From Dyadobacter fermentans (GTDB taxonomy: Bacteria; Bacteroidota; Bacteroidia; Cytophagales; Spirosomataceae), in NCBI RefSeq assembly GCF_019924045.1, contig NZ_JAHXBN010000018.1, positions 124,001-188,000 of the forward strand: DNA of 64,000 bases. Reading direction: 5' to 3'. The translations under genes were made by a program, and so were the position numbers. Within the stretch, counting starts at the first letter, position 1, and the number at the start of each line of letters is the position of its first letter. Below the pieces are notes generated by a model that saw only the letters and a list, made by a program, of their open reading frames with translations, ran no database searches and had not been told where the DNA came from. Positions 43,695-52,335 of this stretch are shown one piece after another.

Positions 43695-43710
43695 ATCGTA
43701 ATATTACGAT
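43695..43710. promoter_or_regulatory. Palindromic ArsR-type operator
   Basis: ATCGTAATATTACGAT is a perfect 16-bp palindrome ending 16 bases before the arsR-like ATG. Position and symmetry fit the autoregulatory operator of an ArsR repressor. The upstream stretch from 43445 is very AT-rich and includes a TATTTTTG at 43532. Confidence 0.75.
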
Positions 43711-43726
43711 ATAATTAAACCGCATT

Positions 43727-44059
43727 ATGGGCGCTACGAAAACGGATCTATTTACAAAGGAACAAAACGAGCTCGCTGTGATGGCCAAAGCGATCGCTCA
43801 CCCTGCACGGATTGCTATTCTGCAATACCTTGTCAGAAAGAATGCCTGTGTGTGTGGTGACCTTGTCGAAGAACTGGGGCTAGCCCAGGCGACCACCTCC
43901 CAACACCTGAAAGAATTAAAAAATGCCGGGATTATTCAAGGCACGATCGAGGGCGTAAGCGTTTGCTACTGCATCAACCCTAATGTGTGGAACCAATATA
44001 ACGCCCTGTTCAGCAATTTCTTCAGAGAGGTTGACCTATCCGGCGCCGGGTGCTGCTAA
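43727..44059 (+). CDS. arsR: ArsR/SmtB-family metalloregulator
   Basis: The 110-residue winged-helix repressor shows AIAHPARIAILQYL, a CVCGDL motif with Cys41 and Cys43 in the metal-sensing helix, the recognition helix AQATTSQHLKELKNAG, and a C-terminal Cys109-Cys110. The Cys pair plus the neighbouring arsenite methyltransferase gene support As(III) sensing. It should repress itself and arsM through the ATCGTAATATTACGAT palindrome until arsenite binds. A second operator-like site stands in the 55-base gap before arsM. Confidence 0.92.
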   Translation: MGATKTDLFTKEQNELAVMAKAIAHPARIAILQYLVRKNACVCGDLVEELGLAQATTSQHLKELKNAGIIQGTIEGVSVCYCINPNVWNQYNALFSNFFREVDLSGAGCC

Positions 44060-44075
44060 TTTTTTTACCCTAATA

Positions 44076-44099
44076 ATCGCAATATTGCAATAGTACGAT
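44076..44099. promoter_or_regulatory. Second ArsR-like site before arsM
   Basis: ATCGCAATATTGCAAT (44076-44091) matches the upstream operator at 13 of 16 positions and contains the palindrome GCAATATTGC. A further half-site TACGAT follows at 44094-44099. It lies 16 bases before the arsM ATG. Confidence 0.6.
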
Positions 44100-44114
44100 A
44101 AAAAACCAGAAAAC

Positions 44115-44954
44115 ATGCAAACCGAAGAACAACTTAAAGAACTCGTCAAGCAGAAGTACAGTGAGATCGCTTTACAGGATAAGGAGACCAATCAATCATC
44201 CTGCTGCGGTTCGGGTGGCTGCTCAACCGAAGTGTACAATATCATGAGCGACGATTACAGCGAATTGAAAGGATACAATCCCGACGCCGACCTTGGGCTG
44301 GGCTGCGGGTTGCCAACACAGTTTGCTAAAATCAAAAAGGGAGACACAGTCATTGATCTGGGGAGCGGAGCAGGTAACGATGCCTTCATTGCCAGGGAGG
44401 AAACGGGTATCGACGGACGCGTAATCGGTATCGACTTCACCCCGGCTATGATTGAACGCGCCAGGATCAACGCCGAAGCACGCGGCTTTAATAATGTCGA
44501 ATTCCGGCAGGGTGATATTGAAAGAATGCCGGTATCGGCAAATATTGCCGATGTGATTGTCAGCAACTGCGTACTGAACCTGGTACCGAACAAGGACGGT
44601 GTTTTTAAGGAAATATTCCGCGTTTTAAAGCCAGGGGGCCATTTCAGCATCTCTGACATCGTATTGGTCGGCGACCTTCCCGAGGCTCTTCGCTCCGCCG
44701 CTGAAATGTATGCAGGCTGCGTAACCGGCGCAATTCAAAAAAATGAGTACCTGGCGCTGATTGAAACAAATGGCTTCATGAACGTGACGCTTCAAAAAGT
44801 AAAACCTGTTATAATTCCGGACGATATCCTCATTAATTACCTGGACGAAACCGGGATAGCGGCCTTTAAATCCGGTAATACGGGCATTTACAGCATCACG
44901 GTTTACGCCGAAAAACCTGCCGGGACTTGTTGCGCTCCGGGCTGTTGCAATTAG
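44115..44954 (+). CDS. arsM: Arsenite S-adenosylmethionine methyltransferase
   Basis: The 279-residue enzyme carries the SAM-binding motif VIDLGSGAGNDAF and IGIDFTPAMIERA. The three conserved As(III)-binding cysteines of ArsM are at Cys64 (GLGCGLP), Cys152 (VSNCVLNLV) and Cys202 (YAGCVTGA). Extra Cys groups lie near the N-terminus (CCGSGGC, 30-36) and at the C-terminus (CCAPGCC). It converts arsenite to methylated, partly volatile arsenicals in the cytosol. It is second in the cluster after arsR, and a metallophosphoesterase gene follows after 40 bases. Confidence 0.96.
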   Translation: MQTEEQLKELVKQKYSEIALQDKETNQSSCCGSGGCSTEVYNIMSDDYSELKGYNPDADLGLGCGLPTQFAKIKKGDTVIDLGSGAGNDAFIAREETGIDGRVIGIDFTPAMIERARINAEARGFNNVEFRQGDIERMPVSANIADVIVSNCVLNLVPNKDGVFKEIFRVLKPGGHFSISDIVLVGDLPEALRSAAEMYAGCVTGAIQKNEYLALIETNGFMNVTLQKVKPVIIPDDILINYLDETGIAAFKSGNTGIYSITVYAEKPAGTCCAPGCCN

Positions 44955-44994
44955 TCCTAAAAAAATGTCTCCTCAAAACCGCATGCCTTAAAAA

Positions 44995-45765
44995 ATGAAA
45001 ATTGCCTTGTTCTCCGATGTTCACGCGAACCTTCCGGCGCTGGAAGCTTTCTTTAAAGACGTAGAAACGCGCCATGCCGATGCGATTTATTGCCTGGGAG
45101 ACCTGGTAGGCTACAACATCTGGCCTAATGAGGTCATCGATGAAGTCCGAAAAAGAGGCATTTCAACAATTGCCGGAAATTACGATTTCGGGATCGGTCG
45201 CGCGAGCGATGATTGTGGCTGCGCTTATAAGACGGATGAGGAAAGGGAAATGGGCCAGATATCCATTGCTTATACCAACGAGGTAATCAAGGAAGAACAA
45301 CGTGCCTACCTGCGTACACTGCCCGCACATATCCGCCTGGAATTTCAGTTGAATAATGAAACGCTCCATGTGATGCTGGTACACGGCAGTCCGCGGAAGG
45401 TCAACGAATACCTCTTTGAAGACCGGGACGAAAAGAGCCTGATGCGGATCATGGAACAGGCCGGTGCCGACGTATTATGCTTTGGACACACGCATAAACC
45501 GTATCACCGGCTGTTGAATTCCCGCGTTGACGGAAACGACCACTTCCGCCATGCGATCAACATAGGCTCAGTGGGCAAACCGAAGGATCAGGACCCTCGC
45601 GGCGGCTACGTACTCCTGACTTTTTATGAGAACAGCTCGTCACTGGACAAGGACAGTGTTAAAGTGGAATTTATCCGCTTCGGGTACGATGTAGAAAAAG
45701 CCGCAAAAGCAATAGAAGACAGCCCGTTACCAAATGCTTATGCCGATATGCTAAGAAACGGATAA
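44995..45765 (+). CDS. Calcineurin-like metallophosphoesterase
   Basis: The 256-residue protein contains all blocks of the metallophosphoesterase fold: FSDVHANLP (Asp8, His10), CLGDLVGYN, GNYDF in the GNHD position, LVHGSPR and FGHTHKPYHR. It resembles YfcE/MJ0936-type phosphodiesterases. There is no signal peptide, so it is cytosolic. It follows arsM on the same strand with a 40-base gap and no obvious terminator, so it is probably part of the arsenic cluster. Its substrate there is unknown. Confidence 0.88.
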   Translation: MKIALFSDVHANLPALEAFFKDVETRHADAIYCLGDLVGYNIWPNEVIDEVRKRGISTIAGNYDFGIGRASDDCGCAYKTDEEREMGQISIAYTNEVIKEEQRAYLRTLPAHIRLEFQLNNETLHVMLVHGSPRKVNEYLFEDRDEKSLMRIMEQAGADVLCFGHTHKPYHRLLNSRVDGNDHFRHAINIGSVGKPKDQDPRGGYVLLTFYENSSSLDKDSVKVEFIRFGYDVEKAAKAIEDSPLPNAYADMLRNG

Positions 45766-45813
45766 AAGAAATTTCCCCGATCCGGCAAATGGACGACGCG
45801 TGGTGCCTCACGG

Positions 45814-46923
45814 TTAATTCGCTACCACCCTCATCCCCTGCCGCAAATCGTTCCGGGCATTGACGACGATTTTGTCGCCTTTCCTAAGGTTGCCGAACAC
45901 CTCGGTGACGTTCGACGATTTCTGGCCAGTCCGCACATCCACAAACTCCGCATTACCGGCGGTATCCACGCGAATCACGTATTGCCTTTCGGTGGATGCC
46001 ACTACGGCGGTAGAGGGCACAGTGAGGGCACCCTCGGTGGCTTCCGGCATAAGCGATACTTCCGCGAACATTCCCGGTTTAATGCGACGCGAGGCGTTGC
46101 TGACATCGATTTCGACCGTCTCCGACCTGAATTTCAAATTCATATTTCCGGACCGCCGGCTGACGTTCCCCATGAAATTCTCGCCGGGCATCGCATTGAT
46201 GTGGTAGGTAACGGGCTTCCCTTTTTTCAGGCCCAGGCTGTAATTTTCAGGCACGTCCACTACGAGCCTGAGGCGGTCCTGCTGTTGCAGGTTCAGCATC
46301 GGACCAGTTTGTTTCAGGCCCGCCCCTACCAATGCGCCTGGGTGTACGTTACGTTCGGTAATGATGCCGTCGAATGGCGCGCGTACAGTCAGGTAGCTTT
46401 TGATTTGCGTCAATGCGGCCAGATTGGCCTGCTCGCCCATGGCAGAGGCACTGTCGGCCATCATTTTGGCCTGCGCACTTTCCAGGTCGAGCGCCGACAC
46501 CGAGCCCGTGATACGCGTGCTGGCTTTAAGGCGACGGTAATGTTCCTTACTGGCTACGAGTACTGCCTGCGCTTTGAGGTAATTGGAGCGCGCAGCCACC
46601 AGTTGCTGCTCGGTTTCGGGCGCTTCCAGCACCATCAGCACCTCACCTTTGCGTACCAGCGAGCCACGGTCTACGAGTACTTTCTGCACAAATCCGTCGG
46701 CCTTTGGATAAATACTTACTTCCTGGAAAGCCATAAACTCGCCCGGCAGCTGGATTTCCTGCCCGACTTTTCCTTCCGACACCTCACCTATTTTAAAGGA
46801 AACGGCGTCTTTGGCCTTCTCCTTTTGCATCGGCTTACTGCCGGAAGATTCAGACGAAGTACAGGAAGCAAAAAGGCCCATTCCGAGCAGCCACAGAAGG
46901 CCGTTATATCGATTCGTTTTCAT
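45814..46923 (-). CDS. RND efflux periplasmic adaptor (membrane fusion protein)
   Basis: ATG at 46923 gives 369 residues; longer frames overlap the RND gene. A lipoprotein signal (LFASC) leads into the adaptor architecture: the lipoyl half-motif GFVQKVLVDRGSLVRKGEVLMVLE, a helical hairpin, the second half-motif LTVRAPFDGIITERNVHPGALV, a beta-barrel and a membrane-proximal domain with VPSTAVV. It links the inner-membrane pump to TolC. It is the last gene of the operon, one base after the RND stop. Confidence 0.93.
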   Translation of the reverse strand: MKTNRYNGLLWLLGMGLFASCTSSESSGSKPMQKEKAKDAVSFKIGEVSEGKVGQEIQLPGEFMAFQEVSIYPKADGFVQKVLVDRGSLVRKGEVLMVLEAPETEQQLVAARSNYLKAQAVLVASKEHYRRLKASTRITGSVSALDLESAQAKMMADSASAMGEQANLAALTQIKSYLTVRAPFDGIITERNVHPGALVGAGLKQTGPMLNLQQQDRLRLVVDVPENYSLGLKKGKPVTYHINAMPGENFMGNVSRRSGNMNLKFRSETVEIDVSNASRRIKPGMFAEVSLMPEATEGALTVPSTAVVASTERQYVIRVDTAGNAEFVDVRTGQKSSNVTEVFGNLRKGDKIVVNARNDLRQGMRVVAN

Positions 46924-46924
46924 A

Positions 46925-49900
46925 TTAGGATAGTTCTGAATGTAGAGAGCCATTGGCTGACAATGCGTGCCGCGCCGTTTCCGCGGGTTCAGGGAGCAGC
47001 GACGGGTCGCGCAACGGTGTTTTCTTTTGAAGTAATACATAAACCTGGGGTACCATGTAAAGCGCCGCCAATGTGGAAGCGACCAGCCCGCCGATGACCG
47101 CCCTTCCCAATGGAGCTACCTGCTCGCCGGCTTCTCCGGTACCGAGGGCCATGGGCACCATCCCCGCGATCATCGCGAAGCTGGTCATCAGCACCGGTCG
47201 GAGACGCAATGCTGCGCTGTCCATCGCCGCGCGATGTGCGTCGCGGTAATCCCAGCGCAAACGTTCGGCGTTAGTAACGATCAGGATTGCATTGGCGACG
47301 GAGATTCCCGTGGACATGATAATGCCCATGTAGGACTGCAAATTCAAAGTGCTGCCCGTGAGCAGGAGTGCGCCGATAGAGCCGGCGATCACCGCCGGAA
47401 TGGTGGACAGGATGACGAGCGACAATTTAAATGACTGATAATTAGCCGCCAGCAACAAAAAAATCACCAGTACCGCGATACCAAGACCCGTTTGCAGGCT
47501 ATCGAGCGTTTCGGTGAGAAGTGACGACATTCCTTTCACCTGCGTCACCACGCCTTTCGGGGCTTCACCGAGCGAGGCAATGGCCTGCTCCACCGAGTGC
47601 GTGGCTGTGCCCAGGTCCTGGTGATGGATGTTGGCCGACACCGTCACAAAGCGCCTGGGCCCCGTGCGGGAATATTCGCCCGGCAAAGTATCGACCGAAA
47701 ATGTGGCCACATCGGCCAGTACCGGCCTCGCCTGCCCTGCTACTAGTGGTATTTCCTGCAATTGGGCCAGGTTCCGCATCGCATATTCCGGGATCTGGAC
47801 CTGTACCTGATAGGTGTAGGCCGCTTTCTGGTCCAGCCATTGGTTTTTCTCGGTATAGCGGCTCGACGACGTGGATGCGGTAATAGAGCGCGCTGCCGCT
47901 TGCAGGCTCATACCCATCACGGCCAGTTTTTGGCGGTCGAGTTTGATATTGATAACCGGAAATTTGAGCGGCTGCACAATGCGTACGTCCCGCAAGTGCT
48001 CCTCTTCGGAAAGCTTTTGCACCAGCTTGTTGGCATATCCTTCAATATCCTTCATATCCCGCCCGGCGATCTGCACTTCAATGGGTGTGAATGCACCGCC
48101 GCTCATGAGTTTTTCGGTCAGGTCTGCCGGTTCAAAAGAGAGGGTAATGTCGGGCATTCGCTCTTGTACAAGCCCGCGAATTCGCTCTTTCAAATCCTGC
48201 ATATTGGTCTTGTATTCCGCGTGAAGGCCTGCTTTAATCACCGCGTCGTTGGGACCGCTCGTGCTGACGTACAGGTTGGATGTCGCGTAATTGGTAGGGA
48301 CCACCCCCACATAGGCCGATGAAACTTCCAGATTTCCGTCGGCCGCCTCATCGACGAGGGCAAGGAGTGTGCCTACCTCTTCCTCGGTCCGTTCGAGCCG
48401 GGTGCCGTCGGGCGTTTTCATGCGGATCACCATTTGCCCTGAGTTGATCTGGGGCAGCATATCCTTCCCAATCACCGCAAAACCCCACGCAGCCAGCGCG
48501 AGTATGACAATCACATACACACCCACGACCCACGTGTTCGCGCGCAACAGCTTTCGGCTTTGCGACACGAACCCTTGGCGTACGCGGTCAAAGAAAGTGG
48601 AGGTTTTACTTGCATCGTCGTGTGTGATGTGATTGGAAGAATGCTCTTTCAGCATCCAGTTGGCCAGAATGGGCACCAGGCTCTGCGCAAGCAGATAGGA
48701 AACGGTCATGGCAAAACCGATCGAAAGCGAAAGCGGCAGGAACATCGCCCGCGGCACGCCCGACATGATGAATGATGGTGCAAATACGGCGATAATGCAA
48801 AGCAGGATCAGCAACAGCGGCAATGCCACTTCTTTACAGGCATCATAAATGGCTTGCCTGCGCGGCTTACCCATTTCGAGGTGCTGGTGAATGTTCTCGA
48901 TCGTGACCGTCGCCTGGTCAACCAACACTCCTATGGCCAGCGCGAGCCCCGAAAGCGTCATGATGTTGATCGTCTGCCCGGCCAGGTTCAGGCACAATAC
49001 GGCGGCAATGACCGAAACCGGAATCGTGATGATGACGATCAGCGACGAGCGCCAGTCGCCCAGGAAAAGTAATACAGCCAGCCCCGTCAGTAGTGCCCCC
49101 AAACCGCCTTCAAAAAGCAGGCTTTTGACCGAATTAATCACAAATACAGACTGGTCGAATTCGTAATTGACCTGAATATCGTCAGGCAAAAGACTGCGCA
49201 TTTCGGGTAGTTTGGCTTTCAGGGCCGTTACTACGTCCCAGGTAGAGGCGTCGGCCGTTTTCACGACCGGGATATAGGACGAGCGGCTGCCGTTTACAAG
49301 GGCATAACCGGCCGTCACGTCGGACCCATCGGAGACCGAGGCGATGTCCCGCAATAAAACCGTCATGCGGCCCTGCGTGCTCACGGGTATTTTTTCAAAG
49401 TCGGCCACCTGCTCTTCCAGAGAGTTCAGTGTGGTAATGTAGGTGGTATTGTCAACGCGGATATTTCCCGAAGGCGTCATCGCATTATTGGCCGCCAGCG
49501 CTTCCACTACTTCGTCCGGCGAGAGGTTCAACGACCGCACTTTTTGCGGATCGAGGTTGATCACCACCGTACGCGCATTGGTACCGATCGGCGGCGGGGC
49601 GGTAAGGCCGGGTACCGTCGAGAACAACGGGCGGACGCGCGTCACAGCCAGCTCGTGAATTTCTTTTAACGGACGTGTTTTACTGCTGAAAACCAGGTCG
49701 CCGATCGGTACCGAAGATGCATCGTAGCGTACAACCTGCGGAGGCAATGCACCAGGTGGGAAGAATTTCATGGCCCTATTGACCTGAATGGCGACTTCCG
49801 CCGCGGCCTGCGCCATGTCGCTCCCTTCGTAAAATGCGAGCTTAACGATGGTAAGCCCCTGTACGCTCCGGCTGGAAATCTCCCGGATCCCGCCAATGTA

Positions 49901-50110
49901 CAGAAACTGATCCTGCATACGCGTGGCGAAGAAGCCCTCCATTTGCGCCGGCGACATTCCGCCATAAGGTTCGATCACGTAAATGACCGGGGAATTGAGT
50001 TTTGGAAAAATATCGACCGGTATGCGGGTGGCGGACATAATCGAGAAAACCACCAGTCCCATTACAAAGACCAGCACCGCGATCGGACGTTTTAATGATA
50101 AATTCAACAT
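46925..50110 (-). CDS. RND-family efflux transporter permease
   Basis: The 1061-residue protein has the RND layout: an N-terminal helix (PIAVLVFVMGLVVFS), a large periplasmic loop, helices 2-6, a second periplasmic loop and helices 8-12. In helix 4 the proton-relay region reads VLVDQATVTIEN (Asp398, Gln399), where hydrophobe/amphiphile pumps usually have two acidic residues. It most resembles the AcrB-like group found in Bacteroidota, with PAQMEGFFATRMQDQFLYIGGI in the porter domain. The substrate cannot be assigned. Gaps to TolC (12 bases) and adaptor (1 base) show a single transcript. Confidence 0.94.
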   Translation of the reverse strand: MLNLSLKRPIAVLVFVMGLVVFSIMSATRIPVDIFPKLNSPVIYVIEPYGGMSPAQMEGFFATRMQDQFLYIGGIREISSRSVQGLTIVKLAFYEGSDMAQAAAEVAIQVNRAMKFFPPGALPPQVVRYDASSVPIGDLVFSSKTRPLKEIHELAVTRVRPLFSTVPGLTAPPPIGTNARTVVINLDPQKVRSLNLSPDEVVEALAANNAMTPSGNIRVDNTTYITTLNSLEEQVADFEKIPVSTQGRMTVLLRDIASVSDGSDVTAGYALVNGSRSSYIPVVKTADASTWDVVTALKAKLPEMRSLLPDDIQVNYEFDQSVFVINSVKSLLFEGGLGALLTGLAVLLFLGDWRSSLIVIITIPVSVIAAVLCLNLAGQTINIMTLSGLALAIGVLVDQATVTIENIHQHLEMGKPRRQAIYDACKEVALPLLLILLCIIAVFAPSFIMSGVPRAMFLPLSLSIGFAMTVSYLLAQSLVPILANWMLKEHSSNHITHDDASKTSTFFDRVRQGFVSQSRKLLRANTWVVGVYVIVILALAAWGFAVIGKDMLPQINSGQMVIRMKTPDGTRLERTEEEVGTLLALVDEAADGNLEVSSAYVGVVPTNYATSNLYVSTSGPNDAVIKAGLHAEYKTNMQDLKERIRGLVQERMPDITLSFEPADLTEKLMSGGAFTPIEVQIAGRDMKDIEGYANKLVQKLSEEEHLRDVRIVQPLKFPVINIKLDRQKLAVMGMSLQAAARSITASTSSSRYTEKNQWLDQKAAYTYQVQVQIPEYAMRNLAQLQEIPLVAGQARPVLADVATFSVDTLPGEYSRTGPRRFVTVSANIHHQDLGTATHSVEQAIASLGEAPKGVVTQVKGMSSLLTETLDSLQTGLGIAVLVIFLLLAANYQSFKLSLVILSTIPAVIAGSIGALLLTGSTLNLQSYMGIIMSTGISVANAILIVTNAERLRWDYRDAHRAAMDSAALRLRPVLMTSFAMIAGMVPMALGTGEAGEQVAPLGRAVIGGLVASTLAALYMVPQVYVLLQKKTPLRDPSLLPEPAETARHALSANGSLHSELS

Positions 50111-50122
50111 AACTGAATAGGT

Positions 50123-51499
50123 TTACGGCCGGCGGAAAAAGCTGAAAAAGTCTTCGAAATCACTCGTGGCATAAGCGCGCTGCAACCGTAGCTCCACCGC
50201 CCTGCGCTCGATATCGACGGCCTGTCTTTCCACTTTGGTGAGTAGTTGCATGGCATCGGTTAGGCCCAAAATGTTTTCGATACCATTATTATAAAGAGAA
50301 AGCCGCTGCTGGTAGGCGCTCTCGGCGGACCGGATCGTATTGGGCAGTTCCTGCAATGCAAGGCGCACCGTGGCCAGCACCGAATCCGAGGACGTGAGCG
50401 TATTTTCCAGTTTCAATCTTTCAAATTCCAACCGCGAACCGGCTTCCCTGACCTTCCATTGCTGTACTTCGGTGCGGCTTCTGGCACGACGAAAGTCCGT
50501 CAGGTTCACGGTAGCGGCCAGGCCTACCAGGAAGTTCGTCCGGCTGTATCCGAATCCTCGACCGAGGGGGCCGAAGTTATTATCAATGTCCAGGCTGGTA
50601 CCCCTTGCCCAACCGGAAGCCAGCACCGAGACACGTGGCAACGCCGCTTTCCGGATCGCCTCGATTTCCGATTGCTGGCGGTTCAAAACGGTGTTCTGAT
50701 AACTCAATATCGGGTGACCGACCACCACTTTCAGGTCATTGGGCTGGCCTAAAAGCGCCTTTTCATGAAAAGTGGTGTCAATTGCCAGCTGGCTGACGTT
50801 CCGTCCGGTGAGCATGGATAATTGCAGGAACGCACGCCGCAGGCCTTCATCGATTTCGTAATAGCTCAGGCGTGCCCGCGACAGCTCCACGCTCGCGAGC
50901 GACGAGTCCAGACCGGGCCGAATTCCGTTGTTAACCAGGTTATTGATAATGCGGCTCACCGTATCAGCCCTTGCAAGGTTGCGGGATTCGAGTTGCAGGA
51001 TCCTGCCGCGCCAAAGCACGTCCAGGTAAGCACCTACGACCGCCTGCCGGAGCATAAACTGCTCGCGCCGGACACCCGCCTGCCCTACGGCAATGTCGGC
51101 TTGCGCCAGTTGGTCCTCGGCTTTGTACCGCCCGAAGTTATAAACCTCCCAATCGGCAGTCGCCAATGCGATGTTCCCCGAGGCGAGGTCCATTCGGTTT
51201 TCGTCCCGTCGTCCGCCGGAAGTAGGGACAATCAGCCCCATTGAAAAGTACGAGCCCGAAAGCCCGTTGGCTGTACCGACGTCTACCTGGTCGTGCAGGC
51301 GCAGGTTCGGCAGGCGATTGGCTTTCAGCACATTCACGGATGATTCGAAAGCCGCCAATGCCGCACGCTGGGCTTCGATCGTCGGATATCTGGCCAGTGC
51401 CGCATCCACTGCCTGCTCCATACTCAGCAGCTGGCCGTACACGCGAATGCAGACAGTTGTTAGAAAAAAGAAGATTATGGTAAGCTGTAAGCGCATCAT
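50123..51499 (-). CDS. TolC-family outer-membrane efflux channel
   Basis: The 458-residue protein has a signal peptide ending VYGQ. It contains the duplicated TolC repeat of long helices (MEQAVDAALARYPTIEAQRAALAAFES, VVGAYLDVLWRGRILQLESRNL and, in the second half, ENTLTSSDSVLATVRLAL and ENILGLTDAMQLL). It forms the outer-membrane exit duct. It is first in the operon, ahead of RND and adaptor genes, whereas most such operons start with the adaptor. It diverges from the OmpR-type regulator with a 158-base gap that contains tandem repeats. Confidence 0.93.
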   Translation of the reverse strand: MMRLQLTIIFFFLTTVCIRVYGQLLSMEQAVDAALARYPTIEAQRAALAAFESSVNVLKANRLPNLRLHDQVDVGTANGLSGSYFSMGLIVPTSGGRRDENRMDLASGNIALATADWEVYNFGRYKAEDQLAQADIAVGQAGVRREQFMLRQAVVGAYLDVLWRGRILQLESRNLARADTVSRIINNLVNNGIRPGLDSSLASVELSRARLSYYEIDEGLRRAFLQLSMLTGRNVSQLAIDTTFHEKALLGQPNDLKVVVGHPILSYQNTVLNRQQSEIEAIRKAALPRVSVLASGWARGTSLDIDNNFGPLGRGFGYSRTNFLVGLAATVNLTDFRRARSRTEVQQWKVREAGSRLEFERLKLENTLTSSDSVLATVRLALQELPNTIRSAESAYQQRLSLYNNGIENILGLTDAMQLLTKVERQAVDIERRAVELRLQRAYATSDFEDFFSFFRRP

Positions 51500-51558
51500 T
51501 TTGACTTAGATTCCCTATCGGTTGATCGATCGCCAAAGTAAACCGGACCTTGATTATA

Positions 51559-51591
51559 GGACGGTTAGAAGGTTATTAAAAGGTGATTAGA
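51559..51591. promoter_or_regulatory. Tandem 11-bp direct repeats, probable OmpR-type operator
   Basis: AGGTTATTAAA (51570-51580) and AGGTGATTAGA (51581-51591) match at 9 of 11 positions and abut exactly. The preceding 11-mer (51559-51569) matches the last unit at 7 of 11. An 11-bp direct-repeat period is the known binding mode of OmpR/PhoB-type regulators. The site lies in the shared region of the efflux operon and the regulator gene. Confidence 0.6.
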
Positions 51592-51627
51592 AAGACGGTG
51601 CTATACGTCTTGTGACCGGAAGCTGTT

Positions 51628-51635
51628 TAAATTTG
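51628..51635 (+). promoter_or_regulatory. -7 promoter element for the OmpR-type regulator
   Basis: TAAATTTG matches TAnnTTTG 22 bases before the ATG at 51658. A TTG at 51610-51612 is a possible -33 element with a short spacer. The tandem 11-bp repeats end 36 bases upstream. Confidence 0.5.
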
Positions 51636-51657
51636 AAACATCAATACAGCGAATCAC

Positions 51658-52335
51658 ATGAATGTCCTAGTTGTCGAAGATGATGTAGAGCTGACCCAAT
51701 TCATTCAAAAAGGGCTGGTATCAGAAGGTATTTCCGTCGCCACGGCATACGACGGCGTCATTGGCCGGAGCATGGCCAACGAGAACCGCTACGATGTGGT
51801 GGTACTGGACGTGAACCTGCCGGGCGTAAATGGTTTTGACCTTTGCCGTTTCATCAAACACAACTGGCCAGCGGTGCCGGTGATTATGCTCACCGCCTTG
51901 GGCAGCCTCGATAATAAGGTGCTGGGCTTCGAGGCCGGGGCCGACGACTACCTGGCCAAACCATTCGCATTCAAAGAATTACTTTTCCGATTAAAAGCGC
52001 TCGCACGGCGGCATCCGGCCCGGGCACCGCGTCCCAAACGCCTCGAACTCCTCGATCTGGCCATTGAAACCGACTCGCACCGGGTATGGCGTGGCGGCGA
52101 GCGGGTTGAACTTACCGCGCGCGAGTATGCATTGCTCGAATACCTGATGCTCAACCAGGGCCGCGTGGTGAAGCGGATCGACCTGCTGGAAAATGTCTGG
52201 GATGTGCATTTCAACACCAATACCAATGTGGTGGATGTGTATATCAATTACCTCAGAAGAAAAATCGACCATACCGGACCGAAACTGCTGCATACGGTTT
52301 TTGGCGTGGGCTACATGCTGGGGGCCGAACCATGA
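51658..52335 (+). CDS. OmpR/PhoB-type response regulator
   Basis: The 225-residue regulator has a receiver domain with Glu7/Asp8/Asp9, phospho-acceptor Asp51 in VVVLDVNLPG and Lys at KPFAF. The C-terminal winged helix shows LTAREYALLEYLMLNQGRVV and the recognition region NVVDVYINYLRRKID. Its stop overlaps the kinase start (ATGA). It is expected to control the divergent TolC-RND-adaptor operon via the tandem repeats at 51559-51591. Confidence 0.95.
   Translation: MNVLVVEDDVELTQFIQKGLVSEGISVATAYDGVIGRSMANENRYDVVVLDVNLPGVNGFDLCRFIKHNWPAVPVIMLTALGSLDNKVLGFEAGADDYLAKPFAFKELLFRLKALARRHPARAPRPKRLELLDLAIETDSHRVWRGGERVELTAREYALLEYLMLNQGRVVKRIDLLENVWDVHFNTNTNVVDVYINYLRRKIDHTGPKLLHTVFGVGYMLGAEP

Noticed and set aside
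45982..47097. Plus-strand open frame of 371 codons across the adaptor and RND genes
   Set aside because: It spans two well-supported minus-strand genes and has shadow-type composition.
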